Positions 25,684 to 33,671 of a DNA stretch of 64,000 nt are shown one piece after another. The position numbers and the translations under genes were made by a program. Below the pieces are notes generated by a model. The model did not search any database. It saw only the letters and a list, made by a program, of their open reading frames with translations, and was not told the DNA's origin. The stretch is taken from positions 123,311-187,310 of the forward strand of contig NZ_FOCF01000009.1 of assembly GCF_900110035.1 (NCBI RefSeq), in the 5' to 3' direction. The DNA is from Sphingomonas gellani (lineage in GTDB: Bacteria; Pseudomonadota; Alphaproteobacteria; Sphingomonadales; Sphingomonadaceae). The stretch's first letter is position 1. Every line of letters begins with the position of its first letter.

Positions 25684-26297
25684 ACCGGACGCTGGTCATC
25701 GTCCGTCACGGCAACACCTTTTCACCGGGCGAGCCGCCGCGGCGCATCGGGCTGCGCACCGATCCGCCTCTTGCTCCGTCGGGGCAGGTGCAGGCGCGGG
25801 CGCTGGGTCGCTGGTTCGCAGAACACGGGTGGCGGTTCGACCGCATTCTCTCCTCCCCGCTGCGGCGCACGCGCGAGACGGCGGAGACGATCGGGGCGGC
25901 ACAAGCGACCGCACCGCCGATCGAGCCATCGGACCTTCTCGCCGAGATCGATCACGGCGTGGACGAGAACCGGCTGGAAAGTGAGGTGGTGGACCGGATC
26001 GGAGTTCAGGTGCTGGCCGACTGGGACAGGCACGGCAAGGCGCCCGAGGGCTGGAAGGTGGAGCGGGCCGCGCGGCTCGGCGGATGGCGCGAGCTGTTCG
26101 CGCAAGGCCGGGATGACACGCTGCTGCTGGTTACCAGCAACGGCGCGGCACGTTTCGCGCTGCTCGCCGATGCCGTCCTGACGGCGCAGGCGGGTGCCCT
26201 GCCCTCGCTCAAGCTGCGCACGGGCGCCTTCGGCATGGTCGAGATAACCGAAGCGGGCGTACGACTGGCCGCTTGGGATGTGCGTCCCGACCGGTGA
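25680..26297 (+). CDS. Histidine phosphatase (phosphoglycerate mutase superfamily)
   Basis: This 205-residue protein has the catalytic RHGNT motif (LVIVRHGNTFSPG, His at about 10). The second Arg/Glu region is ILSSPLRRTRETAETIG. The late His of the family appears replaced: LLLVTSNGAARFALL stands where S-H-G is usual, so the second catalytic His is Asn. It may dephosphorylate a sugar phosphate in Kdo or heptose metabolism, but the missing His makes activity uncertain. The start overlaps the kdsB stop by 4 nt. The gene lies inside the Kdo/capsule unit, and its conservation there would suggest a capsule role. Confidence 0.75.
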   Translation: MNRTLVIVRHGNTFSPGEPPRRIGLRTDPPLAPSGQVQARALGRWFAEHGWRFDRILSSPLRRTRETAETIGAAQATAPPIEPSDLLAEIDHGVDENRLESEVVDRIGVQVLADWDRHGKAPEGWKVERAARLGGWRELFAQGRDDTLLLVTSNGAARFALLADAVLTAQAGALPSLKLRTGAFGMVEITEAGVRLAAWDVRPDR

Positions 26298-26335
26298 CGC
26301 TTGCGTCCGGGCGCCGCCTCGGGAAGAGGCCGGGC

Positions 26336-27379
26336 ATGAACCCGGCCCGCTACCTCCTGCTGCCCTGGTGGATCGCGCAGCTGGCGACAGGGGCCAAGGC
26401 GTTCTGCGACAATCCGGTGATCGGCTCGCCACGGCTGAACCGCTGGGGTTTGCACGTTACGCGCATCCGCCTTGCCGCGCGAATGGCGCGGGCACGACGT
26501 GCGCGGCTGGCGCCTCTCGTCTCACCGGAGGATCGGACCGCCTTCGAGCGCGACGGGTTCGTGGTGAAACGCGATGTCCTGCCGCCCGCCGCCTTTGCCG
26601 AACTCCGCCGTCAGGCGCTGGGCCACGCCCTGCCCGCGCGAGAAATGGTGCAGGGTGACACGATCACCCGGCGTATCGCGCTGGACCCGGCCGCGCTGGC
26701 GGCGATGCCGGCGATTGCGAACCTGATCGGCAGCGCCAAATGGCGCGGGCTGATGCGCTATGTCGGCAGTTTCGACAGCGAGCCGATGGTCTATCTCCAG
26801 ACCATTCTTTCGCACGTGACCGACGCCGCGCCCGACCCGCAGACCGTGCTGCATGCCGACACGTTCCACGCCACGGTCAAGGCATGGCTGTTCCTGACCG
26901 ACGTCGCCGAGGACGAGGGACCGTTCGTTTATGTGCCCGGCTCGCACCGGATGACCCCGGAGCGGCTGGCCTGGGAGCGGGAGCGCAGCATCTGCGCCGG
27001 TACCGGGCTGGACCGGTTGTCGTCGCGCGGATCGTTGCGGATCGAGCGGGAGGAACTCGCCGCGCTCGGCTTGCCTCAACCGCGTGCCATGGCGGTGCCG
27101 GCGAACACGCTGGTGGTAGCGGACACGTCGGGCTTCCATGCGCGCGGACCATCGGTGCGACCGTCCATGCGGGCGGAAATCTGGGCCTATGGGCGGCGCA
27201 ATCCGTTTCTGCCCTGGACGGGGCTCGACCCGCTGAGCCTGCCTGGGATCGCGGAGCGTCGTGCACCGATCGCCTGGGCGGTCCGGGACCGGTTGCGCGG
27301 GATGCTAGGCCAGCCTTGGGTCGATGTCGGGCCAAAGGTCGCGGACGCCCCGGCGCGTGGCGACAGGCCGGGCGGCTGA
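26336..27379 (+). CDS. Phytanoyl-CoA dioxygenase (PhyH)-family Fe(II)/2-oxoglutarate oxygenase
   Basis: About 347 residues. The cupin-fold oxygenase motif is present: H-x-D in VLHADTFHATVKAWLFLTDV and the distal His with the 2-oxoglutarate Arg in SGFHARGPSVRPSMRAEIW. FVYVPGSHRMTPERL is the family's typical strand after the first metal ligands. It probably hydroxylates a sugar or lipid of the capsule precursor; the substrate is unknown. ATG 26336 has AGAGG 6 nt upstream. An upstream GTG at 26294 that overlaps the preceding stop (GTGA) is a credible alternative, giving 14 more residues. It ends 4 nt before kpsC, suggesting coupled expression and a capsule-specific role. Confidence 0.82.
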   Translation: MNPARYLLLPWWIAQLATGAKAFCDNPVIGSPRLNRWGLHVTRIRLAARMARARRARLAPLVSPEDRTAFERDGFVVKRDVLPPAAFAELRRQALGHALPAREMVQGDTITRRIALDPAALAAMPAIANLIGSAKWRGLMRYVGSFDSEPMVYLQTILSHVTDAAPDPQTVLHADTFHATVKAWLFLTDVAEDEGPFVYVPGSHRMTPERLAWERERSICAGTGLDRLSSRGSLRIEREELAALGLPQPRAMAVPANTLVVADTSGFHARGPSVRPSMRAEIWAYGRRNPFLPWTGLDPLSLPGIAERRAPIAWAVRDRLRGMLGQPWVDVGPKVADAPARGDRPGG

Positions 27380-27383
27380 CCGC

Positions 27384-29072
27384 ATGGACAGCGATGGTCC
27401 GGCACCCACGGAACTGCTGCGCGCACCTCCCTTTCCCGGCGCATCCTTGGCGCTGTCGAAGTCGGGAACAATGCTCGTCGTCGATGACGGCGTGAAGGAG
27501 GAAGGGGTGGTGGACCACCTCTTCGCGGCCTTGCGGCGTGAGCGGGTGGGCGGCGCATTTTGGAAACGGGCGGCCCCGCCCGGCGACTGGCGGGTGGTCG
27601 TGCGGGCGCGATCGGGCGCGGACATTGAACGGCTGGGTACCGGACTGGACGCCGGACTGGACCGGGCGGAACGCAGCGCGACCCTGTGGCTGCTCCCCCC
27701 TGCCCTTGCGGATCGCCCCGATGGGGGAACGGTGACCGTCTGCGATATCGACCCTTGGTCGCTGCTGACCCCCGAGACGCGCCTGTTTGCCCATGGCGGG
27801 GACGAGTGGGTCGCCCTGGGCGCGATCGTTGGGTGCGCGGTGCAGGTGCTGTCGCCCGGTTGTTACGGGGAGCCCGGCATGGACGCGCCGACGCTCAGCC
27901 GGCACGTGGCGGCTCGGCTGCTTGGCACGGCGTATCACGATCCCATTTCCGGGCAGCGCGCTTCGGTCGACACGATCATCGCCCGGTTGGGCCACTGGCG
28001 CCGTATCATCGAGGCCAATAGCGGCATCGTCGCGGCCTGTGGCATGAGCTGGTGGAAGCGGCATGAAATCGCCCGGTTCCTCTGGTCGCCGGGGCCGCCC
28101 TTGCGCTTCTTTCGGTCGGAACGACGAGCCATCGCCTATGCCGCCCGGCAAAGCGGTGCGGTGGCGGTCTGGCCGTCGCGTGTGTCCGTCGGGATGGCCG
28201 CAAGAGCCGAGGCCAAAGGCGTGTCGCTGATACGGGTGGAGGACGGGTTCGTTCGTTCGATCGGGCTGGGCAGCGACCTGGTGCCGCCATCGTCAGTCAC
28301 CGTGGATCGGCTCGGCATCCATTATGATCCTGTCCGTGCGAGCGATCTGGAGGTGCTGCTGGGTCATGCACCTTTCCCGCCCGCAATGCTGGAGCGGGCG
28401 GGACGGCTGCGTGTCCGGATCGTGGAGAGTGGGATCAGCAAATATGGCGGCGACCGGGCACACGCCTTCCCGTCGCGCCGGCCGGGTGTGCGGCTGGTGC
28501 TGGTGCCCGGCCAGGTTGAGGATGATATGTCCGTGCGGCTGGGCGGGGGCGGGCTGTCCAGCAACCTGGACTTGCTGCGCCGCGCCCGCGCGCTGGAGCC
28601 GGAGGCGGAGATCTGGTTCCGGCCCCATCCCGATGTCGATGCGGGACACCGCAAGGGTGCGGTGCGCGATGCCGACGCGCTTGGTCCAGCCGACCGCATC
28701 GTCCGCGGGGGCAGCATGGCCGAACTGCTGCAACGGATAGACGGGGTGCATGTCCTGACCTCGCTTACCGGGTTTGAGGCGCTGCTGCGTGGAGTGGACG
28801 TGACGTGCCACGGCATGCCATTTTATGCAGGCTGGGGCCTGACGCGAGATATGATGCCCGCACCGACGCGGCGTGGCCGGCAGCTGACACTGGACCAGCT
28901 CGTCGCGGGGGTGCTGATCCTGTATCCCCGCTATCTCGACCCAGTCAGCGGCCTGCCCTGCGAGCCGGAAACGCTGATCGCCCGCATGGTGGCAGGTGAC
29001 GCCGTCAACCGGCTGGGCTGGGTCACCCGCCTGCGACGCTGGCAGGGGTGGCTGAAACGGGCGGCGCGCTAA
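27384..29072 (+). CDS. kpsC: KpsC-like beta-Kdo transferase with only the second GT module complete
   Basis: About 562 residues, shorter than typical KpsC (about 670). Residues about 218-560 match the C-terminal Kdo-transferase module: GMSWWKRHEIARFLWSP, RVEDGFVRSIGLGSDL, RASDLEVLLGHAPF, ESGISKYGG, LVPGQVEDDMSV, FRPHPDVDAGHRKG, TSLTGFEALLRGVDV, GMPFYAGWGLT and LVAGVLILYPRYLDP. The first about 217 residues keep only an echo of the last part of the N-terminal module (FAHGGDEWVALGAIVGC; LGTAYHDPISG) and lack an EDGF-x-R-S motif. In known systems KpsC extends the beta-Kdo linker on phosphatidylglycerol after KpsS. Loss of one module implies a different linker linkage or length. The stop overlaps that of the convergent hydroxylase gene. 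Confidence 0.88.
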   Translation: MDSDGPAPTELLRAPPFPGASLALSKSGTMLVVDDGVKEEGVVDHLFAALRRERVGGAFWKRAAPPGDWRVVVRARSGADIERLGTGLDAGLDRAERSATLWLLPPALADRPDGGTVTVCDIDPWSLLTPETRLFAHGGDEWVALGAIVGCAVQVLSPGCYGEPGMDAPTLSRHVAARLLGTAYHDPISGQRASVDTIIARLGHWRRIIEANSGIVAACGMSWWKRHEIARFLWSPGPPLRFFRSERRAIAYAARQSGAVAVWPSRVSVGMAARAEAKGVSLIRVEDGFVRSIGLGSDLVPPSSVTVDRLGIHYDPVRASDLEVLLGHAPFPPAMLERAGRLRVRIVESGISKYGGDRAHAFPSRRPGVRLVLVPGQVEDDMSVRLGGGGLSSNLDLLRRARALEPEAEIWFRPHPDVDAGHRKGAVRDADALGPADRIVRGGSMAELLQRIDGVHVLTSLTGFEALLRGVDVTCHGMPFYAGWGLTRDMMPAPTRRGRQLTLDQLVAGVLILYPRYLDPVSGLPCEPETLIARMVAGDAVNRLGWVTRLRRWQGWLKRAAR

Positions 29073-29740
29073 TCGCGGGCGCGAATGCTGGACGATGCCT
29101 TGCTAGAAAGGTGGGAGCCGAACACCCGGTCCCAGAAAATAGCGGTGATGGCGTAATTGCCCTCCTGCCGGCCGAAATGGTGACGCAGGTGATGGCGGCG
29201 CAGCTTCCGCATCAACGGACCGCGGACCGGCAGCTGGTGGCAGGCGTAATGAATGCCGTCATACGTCACATAGCCGATGATGAAGCCGAGAAAGACGACC
29301 GATCCCGGCTGTCTGGCCAGCAGAACGAGTGCCGCCCAGATCGCTCCCCCCCAGGTGACGCTGACGATGGGGGGCATCAGGCTTCGATGGGAGTCGTTCG
29401 GATCGTGATGGTGGTTGCCGTGGATCACGAAAGTCCACCAGCGGCCCAGCTCCGACCGTAACTCCCAGTGAAAGATGAAGCGGTGCATCGCATATTCAAA
29501 TATTGACCAGGTCAGAAGACCCAGCAGCACCAGCCCGATCCATGTGCCCGCATCGACCGCGCCCCAGCCCATCCAGGCGATGAACGGGATCAGCACCGCC
29601 CAGATCAGGGCGAAGCTGCGCGGCGAGATCATTGTCATGTGTTCCAGCAGATCGCTGCGGAACAACCGGACCCTTTGCGAACGTACGCCGCCCGTATCTC
29701 GTTCAAGACCCGGCCGGCGGGCTGGTCGACGCATACTCAT
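29069..29740 (-). CDS. Fatty acid hydroxylase / sterol desaturase superfamily membrane protein
   Basis: The 223-residue integral membrane protein has the di-iron histidine clusters of the superfamily: HRFIFH, HGNHHHDPND, HYACHQ and HHLRHHFG. About four hydrophobic spans are visible (FALIWAVLIPFIAWMGW; WIGLVLLGLLTWSIF; ALVLLARQPGS; VVFLGFIIGYVTYDGI). Members hydroxylate fatty acyl chains of sphingolipids, carotenoids or sterols. In a sphingolipid-making bacterium, ceramide acyl 2-hydroxylation is an attractive but unproven role; modification of the capsule lipid anchor is another. The Met near residue 35 (MTMISPRSF) may be the real start. It is convergent with kpsC, overlapping stops. Confidence 0.82.
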   Translation of the reverse strand: MSMRRPARRPGLERDTGGVRSQRVRLFRSDLLEHMTMISPRSFALIWAVLIPFIAWMGWGAVDAGTWIGLVLLGLLTWSIFEYAMHRFIFHWELRSELGRWWTFVIHGNHHHDPNDSHRSLMPPIVSVTWGGAIWAALVLLARQPGSVVFLGFIIGYVTYDGIHYACHQLPVRGPLMRKLRRHHLRHHFGRQEGNYAITAIFWDRVFGSHLSSKASSSIRARD

Positions 29741-29810
29741 CGTCCCCTCTAGGGCAGAGCCTGCCTTCCTTAGTCAAGCGCTTACCGGTCGGAGGTGTTA
29801 TCGCCATCGC

Positions 29811-30632
29811 ATGGATGACCAGGATTTTGCGGCAAACAGTTCTCCGTCACGGATTGCGCGACCCGCGCGACGGATACTCATCACTGGCGCGTCGAGCGGG
29901 CTGGGTGCGGCGATCGCCCGGCATTATGCGGATCATGACAGCATGCTGCTGCTGTGGGCGCGAGACGAAGCGCGGCTGGAGGCGGTCGCGCACGCGTGCC
30001 GCGTCGCCGGTGCGACAGCGACGACACGATCGCTCGATCTTGTCGACAGCGCGGCCGCGCTTGCCGCACTTGCCGAGGAGAAGGCGGCTGGTCCCATCGA
30101 CATCGCCGTGCTCGCGGCGGGACTGGGCGATATTCAGGCACCTGACGAACGTGTCGAGGATCCGGGGCGGGTCGCCCGGCTGGGCATGGTCAACTACGTG
30201 ACGCCAAGTGCGATGGCGGCTGCGCTTGCCGATGCCATGGCCACACGGGGCGGTGGGCATATCATCCTGATCGGTTCGGCCGCGGGCTTCCACGCCCTGC
30301 CCTTCGCCACGGCCTATGCCGGGTCGAAGGCGGGGCTGGCCCGTTTCGCCCAGGCGCTGCGGATCGCAATGGCGCCGCACGGCGTCCATGTCCTGCTCGC
30401 CTCTCCTGGGTTCATCGATACGCCAGGCGGGCGGCAGGTTCCCGGCCCCCGGCTCCTCCTGATGCAGCCGGACGTGGTCGCCGCGCGGATTGCACGGGCG
30501 AGCGCAAGGGGATGTGGGCATCTCGTCCTGCCCTGGCCCTTTGCGCTGCTCTGGCTGGTGGATCGAGTCATGCCGTCACGCTGGCGGAACCGGCTGCTGC
30601 GCAGTCTGCACCCGCCGGCGCCATCTCCTTAG
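29811..30632 (+). CDS. Short-chain dehydrogenase/reductase
   Basis: The protein has about 273 residues. The NAD(P)-binding motif is ILITGASSGLGAAIARHYAD (TGxxxGxG), followed by VLAAGLGD in place of NNAG. The catalytic Ser is in IILIGSAAGFH, and Tyr/Lys in TAYAGSKAGLARF (YxxxK). A C-terminal hydrophobic stretch (LVLPWPFALLWLVDRVM) suggests membrane association, as in lipid-acting SDRs. The start at 29811 follows the divergent hydroxylase gene by 70 nt. With the neighbouring hydroxylase and PhyH oxygenase it could act on a lipid; the substrate is unknown. It converges on the phosphoglycerol-transferase-like gene with a 9-nt gap. Confidence 0.85.
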   Translation: MDDQDFAANSSPSRIARPARRILITGASSGLGAAIARHYADHDSMLLLWARDEARLEAVAHACRVAGATATTRSLDLVDSAAALAALAEEKAAGPIDIAVLAAGLGDIQAPDERVEDPGRVARLGMVNYVTPSAMAAALADAMATRGGGHIILIGSAAGFHALPFATAYAGSKAGLARFAQALRIAMAPHGVHVLLASPGFIDTPGGRQVPGPRLLLMQPDVVAARIARASARGCGHLVLPWPFALLWLVDRVMPSRWRNRLLRSLHPPAPSP

Positions 30633-30641
30633 TCCGGCCCT

Positions 30642-32108
30642 TCACCCCAGCCCTGCTGATCCCAGAATGGCATGGTGCAGCGCGTCCGGAGTCAGGTCGA
30701 CCCGGCCTGCGCCGCTGACGGTTTCGCCATCGGGAGCGAAGCGCAGCATCACATAAGGCGTGTGGCGGATCGGGCCGGGCTCCAGCACGCCGGGGATGCT
30801 GGGCCGATGGTCGCCGAAAAAGACCAGAAGCGAGGACCGTCCGCTATCGGCCAGATGTTTGCCAAGATCCGTCAGCATGGCATCGCTGTTGCGGACGTGG
30901 TGGAGGTAGGCGTCCATGCCCCCCGGCAAACCCGGCACGCGGTTCTTCATCCACGGACCATGGTTTTCCATGGTCACGGCGTAGATCAGCGTCGGCCCCG
31001 TCGCGGCATCGATTAGGTCCCGCAACCCGGTTCCGAGCGTCCGATCGTCGACATAACGCCCCTGCCCCGCCACCACCGGCGGGAAGCCATCCTCCCCTAC
31101 CAGCCGATGGAAGCCGATGGCGGGCATCAACCGGTCGCGCCCGTAGAAGCGCAGGTCGTGCGGGTGAACGAACAGCGTGCGATATCCTGCCCCACTCAGT
31201 TGTGCCGGCAGCGCATGCGACGCTTCCCCCCGCGCGGTGAGGAAGGGATCGTAACGGCGGAAGCCGAGCGCGTCCTCGCCCCGGCCGAACAGCACGCCGA
31301 ATTCGGTTCGCATTGTGTAGGCGCCGAAGCCGCTGACGGCGAGATCGCCCCATTGCCATGCGTCGGCTCTGGTTCGGGTCAGCCCGGGCAGCGCCAGTGC
31401 GTCGTCCCCCGTCAATTCGACCGGATCGGCGAAGGACTCGCACTGGATCACCACGATCAGCTCGGGCGCCCCGGGAGCGGCATGCCGCCTGTTCGTCGGC
31501 CGGGCCGGCGGATCGGGCGTGGCGCGCCATCGCAGCCAATAAAGGATCAGCGTCGCGATCAGACCGTGTCGCAGCAGGTCTGCGGGCATGTCGGGCACCC
31601 GCGCAAGGCGCTGCAATGCCGGCGCGCGCAGCACCAGCACGACGCACCCCAACGCGCCGAGGCATAGGAAGAGGCCGGCGAGATGCGGCGCCAGGCGCGG
31701 CACGAACAGCCACGCCATCGCCAGCAGCAGTCCGGCCGCCCCGCCCGCCGCCCCTGCCTTCTGCCCCATGGATAAAGCGGTGAAATAGAAGCCGGGATGC
31801 CGGAACAGGCCGGCGAACAGGGCGAGGTCCGAGAACAATAGCGACTCCCCCAGCATCACATGCTTGGCATTGGAGCCGATCACGAACGCCGCCTGGCACC
31901 CAAGGGCCAGTGCACCGGCGGCCGGCACGCTGCCCGCCATCGCCAGGAACAGGCCGAACAGCACGACCATGGTGCCGAGGTGAAGGGCCAGTCCCTGCCA
32001 GCTGCGTCCACGCCAGCCGTGAACGAGTCCACGGCGCGGCCGGACGGCGCTGTCCAGCAGCAGCGACGCGACCAGCAGGATCAGGAGGTAAACGGCATCG
32101 ATCGCCAC
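30642..32108 (-). CDS. LtaS/OpgB-like membrane sulfatase-fold transferase (phosphoglycerol or phosphoethanolamine type)
   Basis: The 488-residue protein has about five N-terminal membrane spans (AVYLLILLVASLLLD; LALHLGTMVVLFGLFLAMAG; GLLLAMAWLFVP; LAGLFLCLGALGCVVLVL; GLIATLILYWLRW) and a C-terminal sulfatase/alkaline phosphatase-fold domain facing the periplasm. Metal and catalytic residues can be placed: Glu in VVIQCESFADP, probable Thr nucleophile in GAYTMRTEFGVLFG, His in TMENHGPWM and Asp-His in VFFGDHRPSIPG. This fits the LtaS-type family that transfers phosphoglycerol from phosphatidylglycerol to glycans. It may decorate the capsule or periplasmic glucans. It is located between the SDR and kpsS on the opposite strand. 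Confidence 0.82.
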   Translation of the reverse strand: MAIDAVYLLILLVASLLLDSAVRPRRGLVHGWRGRSWQGLALHLGTMVVLFGLFLAMAGSVPAAGALALGCQAAFVIGSNAKHVMLGESLLFSDLALFAGLFRHPGFYFTALSMGQKAGAAGGAAGLLLAMAWLFVPRLAPHLAGLFLCLGALGCVVLVLRAPALQRLARVPDMPADLLRHGLIATLILYWLRWRATPDPPARPTNRRHAAPGAPELIVVIQCESFADPVELTGDDALALPGLTRTRADAWQWGDLAVSGFGAYTMRTEFGVLFGRGEDALGFRRYDPFLTARGEASHALPAQLSGAGYRTLFVHPHDLRFYGRDRLMPAIGFHRLVGEDGFPPVVAGQGRYVDDRTLGTGLRDLIDAATGPTLIYAVTMENHGPWMKNRVPGLPGGMDAYLHHVRNSDAMLTDLGKHLADSGRSSLLVFFGDHRPSIPGVLEPGPIRHTPYVMLRFAPDGETVSGAGRVDLTPDALHHAILGSAGLG

Positions 32109-32294
32109 AGTTCCGCCGTGTTGCCAGCCTTAAAGGTCACCTCGTACGGGATACGCGGCAGCGTGGCGGGTGCGAAACGATAGCGGATGCGACCGGGGGT
32201 GTCATCCCGGTATGCTTGCCTTGGCGGGGGTGTCTGACTAGCTGCCGGTGTTCAGCGCAGGGTGCCGCAAGAACGGGAATGAAGGACTGCCGGA

Positions 32295-33548
32295 ATGCCT
32301 GATCTGTTCGCCGGCTCCCCGGTTTCGTCCAGGCCGGCGCCCCGGCGTATCCTTATGCTGCAAGGATTGATGGGACGGCTGTTCCGCCGTCTGGGCCAGG
32401 CCCTCCGCCAGGAGGGGCACCAGGTCTACAAGGTGAATTTTAACGGCGGTGACCGGCTGTTCTGGCGACTACCGGGCGGTATCGATTACCGCGACAGCCT
32501 GGAAAACTGGCCGGCCGCGATGGGGCGGATCGTTCGGGAGCGCGGCATCACCGATGTCATGCTGTTCGGTGACTGCCGGCCGCTGCACATGGCGGCGATC
32601 GATACCTGTCGCGAACTCGGCGTGCCCGTCCATGTTTTCGAGGAAGGCTATATCCGCCCGGATTGGGTGACGTTCGAGGCGGGCGGGGTGAACGGCCATT
32701 CCAGCCTGTCCCGCGATCCGGAGTGGTACCGGGCGGAGGCCGCTATGCTGCCGCCCCTGGCGGAGCATCGCCAGATCCCCTCCTCATTCCGCAGACGGGC
32801 GCTGGAGGCGGTCGCCTATAACGTGGCGGACGTGTTCACCCGCTGGCGCTATCCTTATTGGCGCAACCACCGTCCCTGGCCGCCGATGGTGGAAGCGGCC
32901 GGTTGGGTACGCAGGCTGAGGCGACGCAAGGAAGCGGAGGCGCAGTCGCTGGCGCTGGTCAGCCGGCTGGAGCGGTCGTGCGAACCCTATATGCTGTTCC
33001 CCCTGCAGCTGGATTCCGATGCCCAGATCCGGCTTCATTCGTCCTTTGCGGGCGTGGCCGATGCCCTCCGCATGGTGATCCGCTCTTTTGCGGACCATGC
33101 GCCCGCGCCGTTGCGGCTGGTCGTCAAGGAGCATCCGCTTGACAATGGCGTGCGCGACTGGCGGGCCGAAACGGCAGCGCTTGCGGCGCTTCACGGCGTC
33201 GCCGATCGGGTCGACTATCTGGAAAGCGGCGATATCGTTCCGGTGGCTCGGAACGCCCGGGGTATGGTGACGATCAACAGCACTAGCGGCACGCTGGCCC
33301 TTGCGCTGGGGGTGCCGGTGGTCGTGCTCGGTCAGGCGGTGTACGATATCGACGACGTGACATTTCAGGGACGGCTGGATGATTTCTGGCAGGATCCTGG
33401 CCGGCCGCATGAAGCAACCTTTGCAGCATTCCGCCGCGTGTTGATTGATCGCTGCCTGGTGCCCGGAGGTTTCTTTTCCGAAGAAGCGCTTGCCCAGGTG
33501 ACCCAGGGTGTCGTCGTCAGGTTGCGGGAGACGCGTGCGGCCGGGTGA
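32295..33548 (+). CDS. kpsS: KpsS: capsule linker beta-Kdo transferase
   Basis: The 417-residue cytoplasmic enzyme starts the poly-Kdo linker on phosphatidylglycerol in known group 2 systems. Family signatures are ILMLQGLMGRLFRRLGQAL, YKVNFNGGDRLFW, VMLFGDCRPLH, VFEEGYIRPDWVTFEAGGV, FPLQLDSDAQIRLHSSF, VVKEHPLDNG and INSTSGTLALALGVPVV. Length is close to E. coli KpsS (about 390). It is the last gene of the recognisable capsule block; a probable mobile-element segment begins within about 60 nt of its stop. RBS AAGGA lies upstream of ATG 32295. Export function needs KpsC, present at 27.4 kb. Confidence 0.95.
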   Translation: MPDLFAGSPVSSRPAPRRILMLQGLMGRLFRRLGQALRQEGHQVYKVNFNGGDRLFWRLPGGIDYRDSLENWPAAMGRIVRERGITDVMLFGDCRPLHMAAIDTCRELGVPVHVFEEGYIRPDWVTFEAGGVNGHSSLSRDPEWYRAEAAMLPPLAEHRQIPSSFRRRALEAVAYNVADVFTRWRYPYWRNHRPWPPMVEAAGWVRRLRRRKEAEAQSLALVSRLERSCEPYMLFPLQLDSDAQIRLHSSFAGVADALRMVIRSFADHAPAPLRLVVKEHPLDNGVRDWRAETAALAALHGVADRVDYLESGDIVPVARNARGMVTINSTSGTLALALGVPVVVLGQAVYDIDDVTFQGRLDDFWQDPGRPHEATFAAFRRVLIDRCLVPGGFFSEEALAQVTQGVVVRLRETRAAG

Positions 33549-33606
33549 ACGGGTGATGGTCACCGCTCCACCTGCGATACGGTGGGAAGGTTGTGATCGT
33601 GGTATA

Positions 33607-33627
33607 GACATGTCGCGGTGTCGACAT
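33607..33627. promoter_or_regulatory. Inverted repeat with GACATGTC core upstream of a recombinase gene
   Basis: Arms ATGTCG (33610-33615) and CGACAT (33622-33627) flank a 6-nt centre, and the left arm overlaps a GACATGTC palindrome (33607-33614). The site lies 45 nt upstream of the tyrosine recombinase at 33672. It may be an operator or a recombinase core site; the arms are too short to decide. Confidence 0.35.
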
Positions 33628-33671
33628 ATTAGATTGTCAACGTCGCTGATCCGCATTAGCCTGACAACCGG

